Assembly (NCBI GenBank): GCA_014379905.1
Contig: JACMKX010000160.1
Span: 1-64,000, forward strand
Direction: 5' to 3'
Origin: Ferruginibacter sp.
GTDB lineage: Bacteria; Bacteroidota; Bacteroidia; Chitinophagales; Chitinophagaceae
Length of the DNA stretch: 64,000 nt
Shown here piece after piece: positions 54,816 through 63,448 of this stretch (positions within the stretch are counted from its first letter, which is position 1; each line of letters begins with the position of its first letter). The notes under the pieces are model-generated. The model was not told the DNA's origin. It saw only the letters and a program-made list of their open reading frames with translations, and ran no database searches. The position numbers were made by a program, and so were the translations under genes.

Positions 54816-54971
54816 TTACAGTAAATCGAGTGCCAAAGCAAAAAACGTTACATTAAAAGGAAGGATCATGGAGCAATAACCGCCTCCAACAGCGTACACA
54901 CCAAAGAATGCAGCTATAGATACAAAAAATAATAACCAATACAGGGCTGCTGAACGTTTCTTATCTGCCAT
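54816..54971 (-). CDS. Small membrane protein (51 residues)
   Basis: From the ATG at 54969-54971: MADKKRSAALYWLLFFVSIA and a further glycine-rich hydrophobic part (AVGGGYCSMILPF) ending ALALDLL. Two transmembrane segments are likely, with a basic cytoplasmic N-terminus. In-frame codons upstream of this Met look non-coding. Family unknown. It is convergent with the preceding lipoprotein gene and shares its terminator. Confidence 0.6.
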   Translation of the reverse strand: MADKKRSAALYWLLFFVSIAAFFGVYAVGGGYCSMILPFNVTFFALALDLL

Positions 54972-55085
54972 GAGTTTTTCTTTTTTGCAAATATAAGGCA
55001 GATAACAAAACAGCAAGCACTCTGATTAAAAAAGTTATAAAAATAAGGCTGCTCTTTGTAAATTGCGTACCAAATACACATCTGC

Positions 55086-57743
55086 ATGACCATAAACTTT
55101 TATGTTGCCTTTCACAGTTCTTACGGGCAATCATTGGCTTTAAAAATATTCAGTTTTAATGAAAAGGGCGATATCAAATCAGTGGAGCTTCCGTTGCAAT
55201 ACTTAAATGAATCATACTGGCATACCAGCCTCCATACTTCCGACCTGGGTATAGCGGATGAATTTGAATACAGTTACCTATATAAAAACAGCACCACGGG
55301 GGAAGAAATGACGTTTAACAAAAGTACACCCGTCAACATAAAGAAAATGGATGTAAAATGGCTGGAAATTGTTGATGAATGGGATGCCGGAAATATTTAT
55401 GCAGATGTTTTTTCCAGCATACCTTTTGTTTCCGTATTTCAACATACAGAAAAAGTAAAGGTCAGCGATACAAAAAATCCCACCCATATATTTAAAGTAA
55501 AAGCTGCCGCATTGGGAGCTGGAAAAGTGGTTTGTCTTACCGGAGGAAATAAAAAATTAAAAGACTGGGACAGCGCCAAACCACTGCTAATGGAATACAA
55601 AAAAAATCATTGGTTGCTGAAAGTAGACTTATCCAAAGAACACTTCCCCGTTGAATACAAATTAGGAGTATATGACCTTGCTACAGGGGAAATGGAATTT
55701 GAAGAAGGGAACAACAGGCTGTTACCGGTGGTGGCCGAAAAAGATACATTGAGTTTATTGCATCATACACTTAATACCAGTAAATACAAGTGGAAAGGTG
55801 CGGGTATAAATGTTCCGGTATCGGCGCTAAAAACGGAGCAAAGTTGGGGCGTAGGTGACTTTACTGACCTTCAGCAACTGGTGGATATCTCTAAAGAAGC
55901 TGGCTTGCGTATGATACAGTTACTTCCTATCAATGATACCACCTGCACGCATACCAATAAAGATTCTTATCCTTATTCAGCAGTATCTGCATTTGCACTG
56001 CACCCGGTTTATCTGAATGTGCAAAAACTGGGAACAGCTTTGTCCGTAAAATTCACGCCGGAAATGCTGAAAAAGGTAAAAGAACTGAATGCAAAAGACA
56101 GCCTGTATTACGAAGAAGTATTGGCTATTAAGGAAGAGGCCATCCGCATGTTATACCGCCAGGATGCAGCTGAATTTAAAAATGATTTTGGTTGGTTTAG
56201 TTTTTTCGATCTGCATCGTCATTGGCTGGTGCCTTACGCAGCCTATTGTTATTTGAGAGATAAGAATAAATCGGCCGATTATAATAACTGGGGCGAATTT
56301 GCCGATTATAAGGAAGATGCAATACAGGAGCTCGTAAGTCCTGAAAATGAATTCTATGATGAGGTGGCTATCCATTATTTCACACAATATCATTTGCACC
56401 TGCAATTAAAAGATGCAGTGGACTATGCACATAAAAATGAAGTGATCATAAAAGGCGACCTGCCCATAGGAGTGGGAAGATATAGTTGCGACGCCTGGAT
56501 GTATCGTAACTTGTTTCACATGGATATGCAGGCTGGCGCACCGCCGGATGCATTTGCCACCAAAGGACAAAACTGGAGTTTCCCTACTTACAACTGGGAA
56601 AAAATGGCAGCAGATGATTATGCCTGGTGGCGCCAACGCATGGAGCACATGAGCAATTATTTTGATGCTATCCGCATTGATCATGTACTGGGTTTCTTTC
56701 GCATCTGGAGTATTCCGTTAAATGCAATAGAGGGCATACTGGGAAAATTTGTTTCTGCCTTGCCAATACCATCCTACGATTTTAGTAATGCCGGTTTACA
56801 TTTTAATGAAGAAAGATATTGCCAGCCGTATATCAACGAAGAGCTGTTGTATCGTTGGTTTGGAAATAACACACAAACTGTAAAAGATATTTTTCTTGAT
56901 CACGATAAATTTAAGAACGCATTTAATACGCAAAGGAAAATTGCAGCATATATTAAAGATCACCCGGAATACGAACATTTACATCAAGGCCTGTTTGACC
57001 TGCACACCAATATCATCGCTATAAAAGACGATATATATGCAGGCAATTATCATTTACGGATAGGTATGCATGGAACAGATTCTTACAAGGCATTGCCGCA
57101 AAATGAACAGGCAATATTGAATCGTTTATTTGATGATTATTTCTTTAAAAAACAAAATGTTTTGTGGGAAGAAGAGGGCATTAAAAAACTCAATGCATTA
57201 AAACGTAGCACCAATATGCTCATTTGTGCAGAAGACCTGGGCATGGTGCCTGAGATGGTAGAATCTGTTTTAGAAAACCTGCAAATGTTGGCACTTGAAG
57301 TACAACGCATGCCAAAGAAGGCTGGTGATGAATTTTCCAATCCATACCAGTCACCCTACCTGAGTGTGGTTACACCATCCACACATGATATGGCAGGCAT
57401 AAGAGAGTGGTGGGAGGAAGATAAAACAACCATACAAAAATTTTATAACCAGCAGTTAGGTCACAATGGGGATGCTCCTTTTTATGCGGAGCCATGGATA
57501 TGTCGGGACATTGTAAAGCAACACTTACAATCGCCAGCCATGTGGGCAGTGTTTCTGCTACAGGATTTGTTGGCAATGGATGAAGGACTAAGAAAAGAAG
57601 ATCCAAGAGCAGAGCGCATCAACAACCCTGCTGATCCTGATCATTACTGGAACTACCGTATGCACATAACTTTGGAACAATTGGCAGAACAACCCGGGTT
57701 TGTGGTTACCTTAAAACATATGGTAGCCGAAAGTGGAAGATAA
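55086..57743 (+). CDS. malQ: 4-alpha-glucanotransferase (GH77) with N-terminal CBM20 domains
   Basis: Transfers alpha-1,4-glucan segments between maltodextrins (amylomaltase). 885 residues. Two starch-binding CBM20-like modules occupy about 1-125 and 130-235. The GH77 barrel follows, with SYPYSAVSAFALHPVYLNV, DLPIGVGRYSCDAWMY, the nucleophile Asp in DAIRIDHVLGFFRIW, the acid/base Glu in CAEDLGMVPEMV and Asp in STHDMAGIREWW. The tandem CBM20 layout resembles plant DPE2. No glycogen genes are adjacent. Confidence 0.93.
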   Translation: MTINFYVAFHSSYGQSLALKIFSFNEKGDIKSVELPLQYLNESYWHTSLHTSDLGIADEFEYSYLYKNSTTGEEMTFNKSTPVNIKKMDVKWLEIVDEWDAGNIYADVFSSIPFVSVFQHTEKVKVSDTKNPTHIFKVKAAALGAGKVVCLTGGNKKLKDWDSAKPLLMEYKKNHWLLKVDLSKEHFPVEYKLGVYDLATGEMEFEEGNNRLLPVVAEKDTLSLLHHTLNTSKYKWKGAGINVPVSALKTEQSWGVGDFTDLQQLVDISKEAGLRMIQLLPINDTTCTHTNKDSYPYSAVSAFALHPVYLNVQKLGTALSVKFTPEMLKKVKELNAKDSLYYEEVLAIKEEAIRMLYRQDAAEFKNDFGWFSFFDLHRHWLVPYAAYCYLRDKNKSADYNNWGEFADYKEDAIQELVSPENEFYDEVAIHYFTQYHLHLQLKDAVDYAHKNEVIIKGDLPIGVGRYSCDAWMYRNLFHMDMQAGAPPDAFATKGQNWSFPTYNWEKMAADDYAWWRQRMEHMSNYFDAIRIDHVLGFFRIWSIPLNAIEGILGKFVSALPIPSYDFSNAGLHFNEERYCQPYINEELLYRWFGNNTQTVKDIFLDHDKFKNAFNTQRKIAAYIKDHPEYEHLHQGLFDLHTNIIAIKDDIYAGNYHLRIGMHGTDSYKALPQNEQAILNRLFDDYFFKKQNVLWEEEGIKKLNALKRSTNMLICAEDLGMVPEMVESVLENLQMLALEVQRMPKKAGDEFSNPYQSPYLSVVTPSTHDMAGIREWWEEDKTTIQKFYNQQLGHNGDAPFYAEPWICRDIVKQHLQSPAMWAVFLLQDLLAMDEGLRKEDPRAERINNPADPDHYWNYRMHITLEQLAEQPGFVVTLKHMVAESGR

Positions 57744-57757
57744 AAAAAATTCAACCG

Positions 57758-57782
57758 TTCAGGAAGTTCAAAGGTTCAAAGT
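57758..57782. repeat. Short ttcaa micro-repeat before the epimerase gene
   Basis: Three near-copies of gttcaaagg-type words, as at 41.3 kb. Low complexity. Confidence 0.4.
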
Positions 57783-57874
57783 TGATTACTAACTTTGATC
57801 TGTATTTTAATTTCAATCTTGTATAATTAACCGGGAACTGAATAACCAGAAACAAGAAACCAGTAACGGGCACC

Positions 57875-58903
57875 ATGAAACTGTCTTACAAAACATATAA
57901 CCTTCCGTTCACCCATCCTTTCACTATTTCCAAAGGAACAAAAACACATCAACCAACATTCATAGTGGAACTGGAATATTTCGGCGTAAAGGGTTATGGC
58001 GAAGCGCCAGCCATCAGCTATTACAACATCCCTGTTGAAAAAATGATGGAAGACCTGGAAGCAAAAAGAACACTGGTAGAAAAATTTTCTTTTAGTGATC
58101 CTGAACGCTACTGGCATTATCTGCACCATTTATTTCCTCAAAATAATTTTTTGGTTTGTGCACTGGATATGGCAGGGTGGGACCTGTTTGGTAAAATGAG
58201 AAGAAAACAATTGCATGAACTATGGAAACTGGATACTGCAAAAGCTCCCCTTACTGATTTTACAATTGGTATAGACACTGTTGACATAATGGTTAAAAAA
58301 ATGCAGGAAAAACCCTGGCCCGTTTATAAAATAAAAGTGGGTACAGAGAATGATATTGAACTTGTAGCATCGTTGCGCCAACATACCGATGCCGTTTTTA
58401 GGGTAGATGCCAATGCAGGCTGGACATTGGACCAGGCCTTGCACAAAATTCCTGTTTTAAAAGAATTGGGTGTTGAATTCGTAGAACAACCTTTGGCAAA
58501 AGATGACTGGGAAGGAATGAAAGTATTGTTTGAAAAGTCTTCGCTTCCTTTGTTTGCCGATGAAGCCTGCGTGGTAGAAGCGGATGTTGCAAAATGCCAG
58601 CATCATTTTCATGGTATCAATATTAAGCTAACAAAATGTAGTGGTATTACACCAGCCCGCCGAATGATAAAACAGGCGAGGGAACTTGGCATGCAGGTAA
58701 TGGTAGGCTGCATGAACGAAAGTTCAATAGGCACAGCAGCCATCGCACAATTGGCTCCTTTGCTGGATCACGTGGACATGGATGGACCCTTACTGCTTTC
58801 GGAAGATATTGCCAGGGGCGTTGATTTTGATAACGGAAGGATCGTTTATACCTCCGGAGCCGGCCTTGGCATTGAATTTAGCGGTTTTAACGATGCTATA
58901 TAA
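57875..58903 (+). CDS. Dipeptide epimerase (enolase superfamily)
   Basis: 342 residues of the muconate-lactonizing/MR subgroup of the enolase superfamily. The acid/base lysines lie in VYKIKVGTEND (second Lys of KIKVG) and NIKLTKCSGI. Metal ligands are Asp in FRVDANAGW, Glu in VEFVEQPLAKDDW and Asp in LFADEACV. These are the pattern of L-Ala-D/L-Glu epimerases, which process murein peptides. The exact dipeptide specificity cannot be fixed by eye. It ends 47 bp before the his leader peptide, with a his promoter in between. Confidence 0.88.
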   Translation: MKLSYKTYNLPFTHPFTISKGTKTHQPTFIVELEYFGVKGYGEAPAISYYNIPVEKMMEDLEAKRTLVEKFSFSDPERYWHYLHHLFPQNNFLVCALDMAGWDLFGKMRRKQLHELWKLDTAKAPLTDFTIGIDTVDIMVKKMQEKPWPVYKIKVGTENDIELVASLRQHTDAVFRVDANAGWTLDQALHKIPVLKELGVEFVEQPLAKDDWEGMKVLFEKSSLPLFADEACVVEADVAKCQHHFHGINIKLTKCSGITPARRMIKQARELGMQVMVGCMNESSIGTAAIAQLAPLLDHVDMDGPLLLSEDIARGVDFDNGRIVYTSGAGLGIEFSGFNDAI

Positions 58904-58909
58904 AAAATA

Positions 58910-58941
58910 TTTGGCTGCCCGGTTATTCCTTCTTTACTTTG
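58910..58941 (+). promoter_or_regulatory. Candidate promoter of the histidine operon
   Basis: TTTG at 58910-58913, spacer of 21 nt, TACTTTG at 58935-58941 (one base short of TAnnTTTG). It ends 9 nt before the leader ATG, so the transcript would start almost at the start codon. Confidence 0.6.
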
Positions 58942-58950
58942 CAAAAGAAA

Positions 58951-59010
58951 ATGAAACAATTCTCACACATACATCATTATCATATATTACCACCCGGTAA
59001 GCTGTGTTGA
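58951..59010 (+). CDS. Histidine leader peptide (his attenuator)
   Basis: A 19-codon ORF, MKQFSHIHHYHILPPGKLC and TGA. Histidine occupies positions 6, 8, 9 and 11, four of six residues, directly upstream of hisG. It ends 28 nt before a terminator hairpin. The last codons (gtaagc at 58997-59002) are complementary to the terminator's 5' arm. The organisation equals the enteric his leader, but the sequence is different and has only four His codons. Too short for routine gene callers. The His run, complementarity and T-tract are seen; regulation by His-tRNA charging is inferred. Confidence 0.87.
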   Translation: MKQFSHIHHYHILPPGKLC

Positions 59011-59046
59011 TCTGTGTGTATATCACATATTTTAAAAAAGGCTTAC
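58997..59046 (+). promoter_or_regulatory. Candidate antiterminator pairing of the his attenuator
   Basis: gtaagc (58997-59002), inside leader codons 16-18, is the perfect reverse complement of gcttac (59041-59046), the inner part of the terminator 5' arm; a G-U pair (59003/59040) extends it. Pairing excludes the terminator. A ribosome at the leader stop (59008) would mask it. Confidence 0.72.
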
Positions 59047-59067
59047 AGTAATGTGAGCCTTTTTTTA
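59039..59067 (+). terminator. his attenuator terminator hairpin
   Basis: Eight-bp stem aggcttac/gtgagcct (59039-59046 with 59053-59060, one G-U pair), 6-nt loop agtaat, followed by ttttttatt; flanking A/T runs can extend the stem. It lies 20 bp before hisG and after no gene other than the leader. Confidence 0.88.
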
Positions 59068-59086
59068 TTGTCTAAATTTTTTTATT

Positions 59087-59938
59087 ATGTTAAGAATTGC
59101 TATTCAAAAATCAGGCAGATTGTACGAGGAGTCTGTACGGTTATTAAAAGAATGTGGCATACAGGTTAATAACGGCAACAAGCAACTGAAAACCGTAGCC
59201 GAAAATTTTCCGCTGGAAATATTTTTTTTAAGAGATGACGATATACCCCAGTATGTATTTGATGCTGTAGCAGATGTAGGCATTGTAGGTGAAAACATCC
59301 TGCTTGAAACCAACAAGGAAATTGAGCTTGTTTACCGCCTGGGTTTTGGAAAATGCCGGCTCAGCCTTGCAGTACCCAAACACATGAAATACGATTCACT
59401 AAAAGACCTGGAGGGGAAAAAGATCGCCACCACTTACGTTTATCTTACGCAGCAGTTTTTAGATGATAACAAGATCAATGCAGAAATACACAGCATAAGC
59501 GGCTCGGTAGAAATAGCTCCCGGTATTGGTTTGGCCGATGCCATCTGCGACCTCGTAAGCAGCGGCAGTACTTTATTCACCAATAACCTCAAAGAAGTAG
59601 AAACGGTCCTGCATTCAGAAGCAGTATTGGTTGCGGGAAAAGGTTTGAGTGAAGAAAAGAATCACATCCTGCAAAAATTGATCAGGCGTATCAATGCGGT
59701 AAAAACGGCTAAGAACAATAAATACATTTTATTAAACGCACCGAATCACCAGCTAAAAAATATAGCAGCAGTGTTGCCCGGCAGTAAGGCTCCCACCATT
59801 GTGCCCTTGGCAGAAGAAGGATGGAGCAGTGTACAAAGCGTGGTAAATGAGAATGATTTTTGGGAGGTTATAGAAAAATTAAAAGAACTGGAAGCCCAGG
59901 GAATACTGGTGGTGCCCATTGAAAAAATGATCATGTAA
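59087..59938 (+). CDS. hisG: ATP phosphoribosyltransferase, long form
   Basis: First step of histidine synthesis: couples ATP and PRPP. 283 residues, the hexameric long form that does not need HisZ. The N-terminal IAIQKSGRLYEESVRLLKE, PQYVFDAVADVGIVGENILL and the PRPP-binding loop DAICDLVSSGSTLFTNNL are visible. The C-terminal 75 residues form the regulatory, histidine-binding domain (APTIVPLAEEGWSSVQSVV). It is first in the operon behind the attenuator, and 21 bp separate it from hisD. Both attenuation and feedback inhibition are plausible. Confidence 0.96.
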   Translation: MLRIAIQKSGRLYEESVRLLKECGIQVNNGNKQLKTVAENFPLEIFFLRDDDIPQYVFDAVADVGIVGENILLETNKEIELVYRLGFGKCRLSLAVPKHMKYDSLKDLEGKKIATTYVYLTQQFLDDNKINAEIHSISGSVEIAPGIGLADAICDLVSSGSTLFTNNLKEVETVLHSEAVLVAGKGLSEEKNHILQKLIRRINAVKTAKNNKYILLNAPNHQLKNIAAVLPGSKAPTIVPLAEEGWSSVQSVVNENDFWEVIEKLKELEAQGILVVPIEKMIM

Positions 59939-59959
59939 TTTTTTGTAAAATAAAACAGC

Positions 59960-61243
59960 ATGGAAAATATGTTTTTTGAACCGCGCAAAGAAGTGTGGAA
60001 GGACTTAATAAAGCGCCCTGCATTTGACCATGCATCGCTGGAAAATGTGGTGGCCCCCATACTCAGGGATGTTAGGATAAACGGCAATGCCGCCATTCAA
60101 AAATACACGGCTCAATTTGATAAAATTAAACTGGAGGAATTGTATGTTTCTGAAACAGAAATTGAATACGCTATTTCATCTATCGAAAAACCCTTAAAGA
60201 ACGCCATTGAATTAGCGAAAGAAAATATCACCCGGTTTCATAAAACACAAACTGAAAATATTTTGATTACAGAAACAACGCCAGGCGTATTGTGCTGGCG
60301 CAAACCTGTTGCTATACAAAATGTTGGTTTATACATCCCTGGTGGCACAGCGCCCTTGTTTTCTACTTTACTCATGCTGGCTATACCGGCGCAGATTGCA
60401 GGCTGTAAAAATATTGTAGTGTGTACACCTGCGGATAAGGAAGGAAAAATTCATCCTGCCATTTTATACACAGCACAATTGCTGGGGCTGAATAATATTT
60501 ATAAGATCGGTGGGGTGCAGGCCATTGCCGCCATGGCGTATGGTACTGCAACTATCTCGAAAGTGAACAAGATCTTTGGTCCCGGTAATCAATTTGTAAC
60601 GGCTGCAAAACAATTGGTAAACAGGGACGGCGTGGCCATAGATATGCCGGCAGGGCCAAGTGAACTCGCTGTTTATGCGGATGAAACTGCAGTGGCTTCT
60701 TTTGTTGCAGCAGATCTGTTGAGCCAGGCAGAACATGGTACAGACAGCCAGGTAGTGTTGGTAGCAACATCTAAAAAAATAATCCTGGAAGTGAAAAATG
60801 AATTGACCCAGCAACTGGCACAGTTACCCAGGATGGAGATTGCCAGGACAGCGTTGGGCAACAGCCATTTTATTGTAATACAGGATCCGGTAACCGCTTT
60901 TCATTTTTTAAATGAGTATGCACCAGAGCACCTCATCATAGCCTCTGAAGCTGCGGAAGTATTATCTCTTCATGTAATAAATGCAGGGAGTGTATTCCTT
61001 GGTAATTATTCGCCTGAGGCTGCAGGGGATTATGCTTCAGGTACCAATCATACTTTACCTACCAATGGTTATGCCACCGCATACAGTGGTGTTTCTGTTG
61101 ATAGTTTCGTTAAGAAAATAACCTTCCAGCAAATAAGCAAAGAAGGACTAAAAAATATCGGGCCGGCAGTGGAAGTAATGGCTGAAGCAGAAGGCCTTGA
61201 CGGACATAAAAATGCTATCACAATCAGATTAAACAAACTATGA
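59960..61243 (+). CDS. hisD: Histidinol dehydrogenase
   Basis: Last two oxidations from histidinol to histidine, NAD+- and zinc-dependent. 427 residues. YIPGGTAPLFSTLLMLAIPA, VGGVQAIAAMAYGTATIS-type motif (GGVQAIAAMAYGT), FGPGNQFVTAAKQLV, and the zinc/catalytic region SQAEHGTDSQVVLVA are visible. The C-terminal SGTNHTLPTNGYATAYSGVS carries further ligands. Its stop overlaps the hisC start by 4 bp. Confidence 0.96.
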   Translation: MENMFFEPRKEVWKDLIKRPAFDHASLENVVAPILRDVRINGNAAIQKYTAQFDKIKLEELYVSETEIEYAISSIEKPLKNAIELAKENITRFHKTQTENILITETTPGVLCWRKPVAIQNVGLYIPGGTAPLFSTLLMLAIPAQIAGCKNIVVCTPADKEGKIHPAILYTAQLLGLNNIYKIGGVQAIAAMAYGTATISKVNKIFGPGNQFVTAAKQLVNRDGVAIDMPAGPSELAVYADETAVASFVAADLLSQAEHGTDSQVVLVATSKKIILEVKNELTQQLAQLPRMEIARTALGNSHFIVIQDPVTAFHFLNEYAPEHLIIASEAAEVLSLHVINAGSVFLGNYSPEAAGDYASGTNHTLPTNGYATAYSGVSVDSFVKKITFQQISKEGLKNIGPAVEVMAEAEGLDGHKNAITIRLNKL

Positions 61244-62295
61244 GCAAACCGGACATTATATCATTGGTAAGAAATAATATAAGATCATTAAAGCCCTATT
61301 CATCTGCCCGCCATGAATTTACCGGGAAAGCAGCTGTATTTCTTGACGCCAATGAAAATGCGTTTGGTTCACCCACCGGGGCATTCAACCGTTATCCCGA
61401 TCCTTTGCAATGGCAGTTAAAGTTTCAACTCGCCCGGATCAAGGGTGTGCCCGCAGAAAATATTTTTATAGGCAATGGCAGCGATGAAGTAATAGACCTG
61501 GCCTACCGCATCTTTTGTAACCCGGGCACAGACAATGTGATCATTTGTCCGCCCACCTACGGCATGTATGAAGTAAGCGGAAATATAAATGATGTGGAAA
61601 TACGAAAGGTGAATCTTACCCCGGCTTTTCAATTAAACCTTGAAGCTATCGGGAACGCAATTGATGAGCAAACAAAACTATTATTTATTTGCTCACCCAA
61701 TAATCCTACGGGTAATTCCCTGGACAAGGCAGGCATTTTAAAATTGCTGCAACATTTTCATGGCATTGTAATAATAGATGAAGCTTACATCAATTATTCT
61801 TCTGAAAAAACTTTTATTTCAGAACTGATGAATTACCCTAACCTAATCGTGATGCAAACGCTTTCAAAAGCCTGGGGGATGGCAGCATTAAGGCTCGGTC
61901 TTTGTTATGCATCGATGGACATTATAGATCTTTTTAATAAAGTTAAGCCACCTTATAACATTAACCTTGCTTCGCAGGAACTGGGTTTGCAGGCGCTTGG
62001 GCAGGTTGACCAGGTGAATGAATGGATCAGGCTCACCATAAGTGAAAGAAACAGGTTGAAAAACAACTTGCTCAAATTTTCGTTTGTGAAAAAAGTATAC
62101 GAAAGCGATGCCAATTTTTTATTGGTGAAATTCATTAATGCCGGGGAGGTATACCAATATCTCGCCACCAATAAAATTGTAGTTAGAAACCGAAGTCATG
62201 AGTCGGGTTGCGAAGATTGCCTTCGCATAACAATAGGAACTGCCGGGGAAAATAAGCAACTCATCCACTTACTAAATCAATACAATGGGAAATAA
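61240..62295 (+). CDS. hisC: Histidinol-phosphate aminotransferase
   Basis: Transaminates imidazole acetol phosphate to histidinol phosphate with PLP. 351 residues, class II aminotransferase fold. FLDANENAFGSP near the N-terminus, SPNNPTGNSL, and the Schiff-base lysine in TLSKAWGMAALRLGL are all present; the C-terminal Arg is in CLRITIG. It overlaps hisD (ATGA) and hisB (11 bp). One of the tightest-packed parts of the operon. Confidence 0.96.
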   Translation: MSKPDIISLVRNNIRSLKPYSSARHEFTGKAAVFLDANENAFGSPTGAFNRYPDPLQWQLKFQLARIKGVPAENIFIGNGSDEVIDLAYRIFCNPGTDNVIICPPTYGMYEVSGNINDVEIRKVNLTPAFQLNLEAIGNAIDEQTKLLFICSPNNPTGNSLDKAGILKLLQHFHGIVIIDEAYINYSSEKTFISELMNYPNLIVMQTLSKAWGMAALRLGLCYASMDIIDLFNKVKPPYNINLASQELGLQALGQVDQVNEWIRLTISERNRLKNNLLKFSFVKKVYESDANFLLVKFINAGEVYQYLATNKIVVRNRSHESGCEDCLRITIGTAGENKQLIHLLNQYNGK

Positions 62296-63448
62296 AAATA
62301 ATAAAGCCAGGCGGGTACTGTTTATTGACAGGGACGGAACGCTTATTAAAGAAGCGGCACCCAGTTACCAGCTTGATTCTTTTGATAAACTGGAATTTTA
62401 CCCGCATGCCTTTGAATATTTGACAAAGATTGCAGCAGAACTAGATTATGAACTGGTGATGGTTACCAACCAGGATGGCATGGGTACGGATGCTTTTCCT
62501 GAAAATACTTTTTGGCCCCTGCATAATTTTGTGATGAAAAGTTTTGAAAACGAGGGAGTGATATTTTCAAAAGTATTTATTGACAGAACTTACCCGCATG
62601 AAAATATTGCTACCCGTAAACCCGGTACAGGTATGTTGCTGGAATACCTCAACAACGAAGCTTACGATATCACTCATTCCTTTGTGATAGGGGATCGTAT
62701 AACGGATGTTCAGCTGGCTAAAAATCTTGGATGTAAAGCAATCTGGCTAAACCTGGATGAACAGTTGGGCGCAGCAGAGATCAATAATACATTGGATGAG
62801 CTAAGAGCGGGTACCATTGCATTGACTACGCCCGACTGGGAGAATATATACAGGTTTTTAAAACTACCCCAACGTGTCATCCGGCATGAAAGAAATACGA
62901 AAGAAACAAAAATTTCTATTTTGCTGGACCTGGATGGAACCGGTAAGGCTGCTATTAAAACCGGCCTGAATTTTTTTGATCATATGCTTGAACAGCTGGC
63001 AAAACACAGCGGTATGGATCTGGGTATTGTTTGCAATGGCGACCTTGAAATTGACGAACACCATACCATAGAAGATACAGCCATAGCATTGGGCGAAGCC
63101 GTTGCAAAAGCATTGGGAGATAAAATGGGCCTGGAACGTTACGGATTTTTATTGCCTATGGATGACAGTCTTGCAAAAGTTGCCATTGACTTTGGCGGAA
63201 GATCGTGGCTCCTGTGGAAGGTTAAATTTAAAAGAAATAAAATTGGAGATGTGCCCACAGAAATGTTTGAACATTTTTTTAAATCCTTTAGCGATGCTGC
63301 GAAATGCAACATCAATATTCAGTGCAAGGGAAAAAATGAGCACCATAAAATTGAGTCCATTTTTAAAGCATTTGCAAAATCCATTAAAATGGCTATAAAG
63401 CGGGATATTAAAAATAACAATCTTCCAACCACCAAAGGAATACTATAA
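62285..63448 (+). CDS. hisB: Bifunctional histidinol-phosphatase / imidazoleglycerol-phosphate dehydratase
   Basis: Two steps on one chain, 387 residues. The N-terminal HAD phosphatase (about 1-180) has the nucleophile motif FIDRDGTLI and FVIGDRITDVQLAKNLG; it removes phosphate from histidinol phosphate. The C-terminal IGPD domain (190-387) has FFDHMLEQLAKHSGMD, EIDEHHTIEDTAIALG and ENEHHKIESIFKAFAK-like metal-binding repeats (NEHHKIESIFKAFAK). The E. coli-type fusion is found in Gammaproteobacteria and Bacteroidota. It abuts hisH with no gap. Confidence 0.96.
   Translation: MGNKNNKARRVLFIDRDGTLIKEAAPSYQLDSFDKLEFYPHAFEYLTKIAAELDYELVMVTNQDGMGTDAFPENTFWPLHNFVMKSFENEGVIFSKVFIDRTYPHENIATRKPGTGMLLEYLNNEAYDITHSFVIGDRITDVQLAKNLGCKAIWLNLDEQLGAAEINNTLDELRAGTIALTTPDWENIYRFLKLPQRVIRHERNTKETKISILLDLDGTGKAAIKTGLNFFDHMLEQLAKHSGMDLGIVCNGDLEIDEHHTIEDTAIALGEAVAKALGDKMGLERYGFLLPMDDSLAKVAIDFGGRSWLLWKVKFKRNKIGDVPTEMFEHFFKSFSDAAKCNINIQCKGKNEHHKIESIFKAFAKSIKMAIKRDIKNNNLPTTKGIL

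Noticed and set aside
58782..59000. 72-codon ORF overlapping the epimerase end and the his leader
   Set aside because: Different frame from the His-rich leader, overlaps the epimerase gene and has no features.
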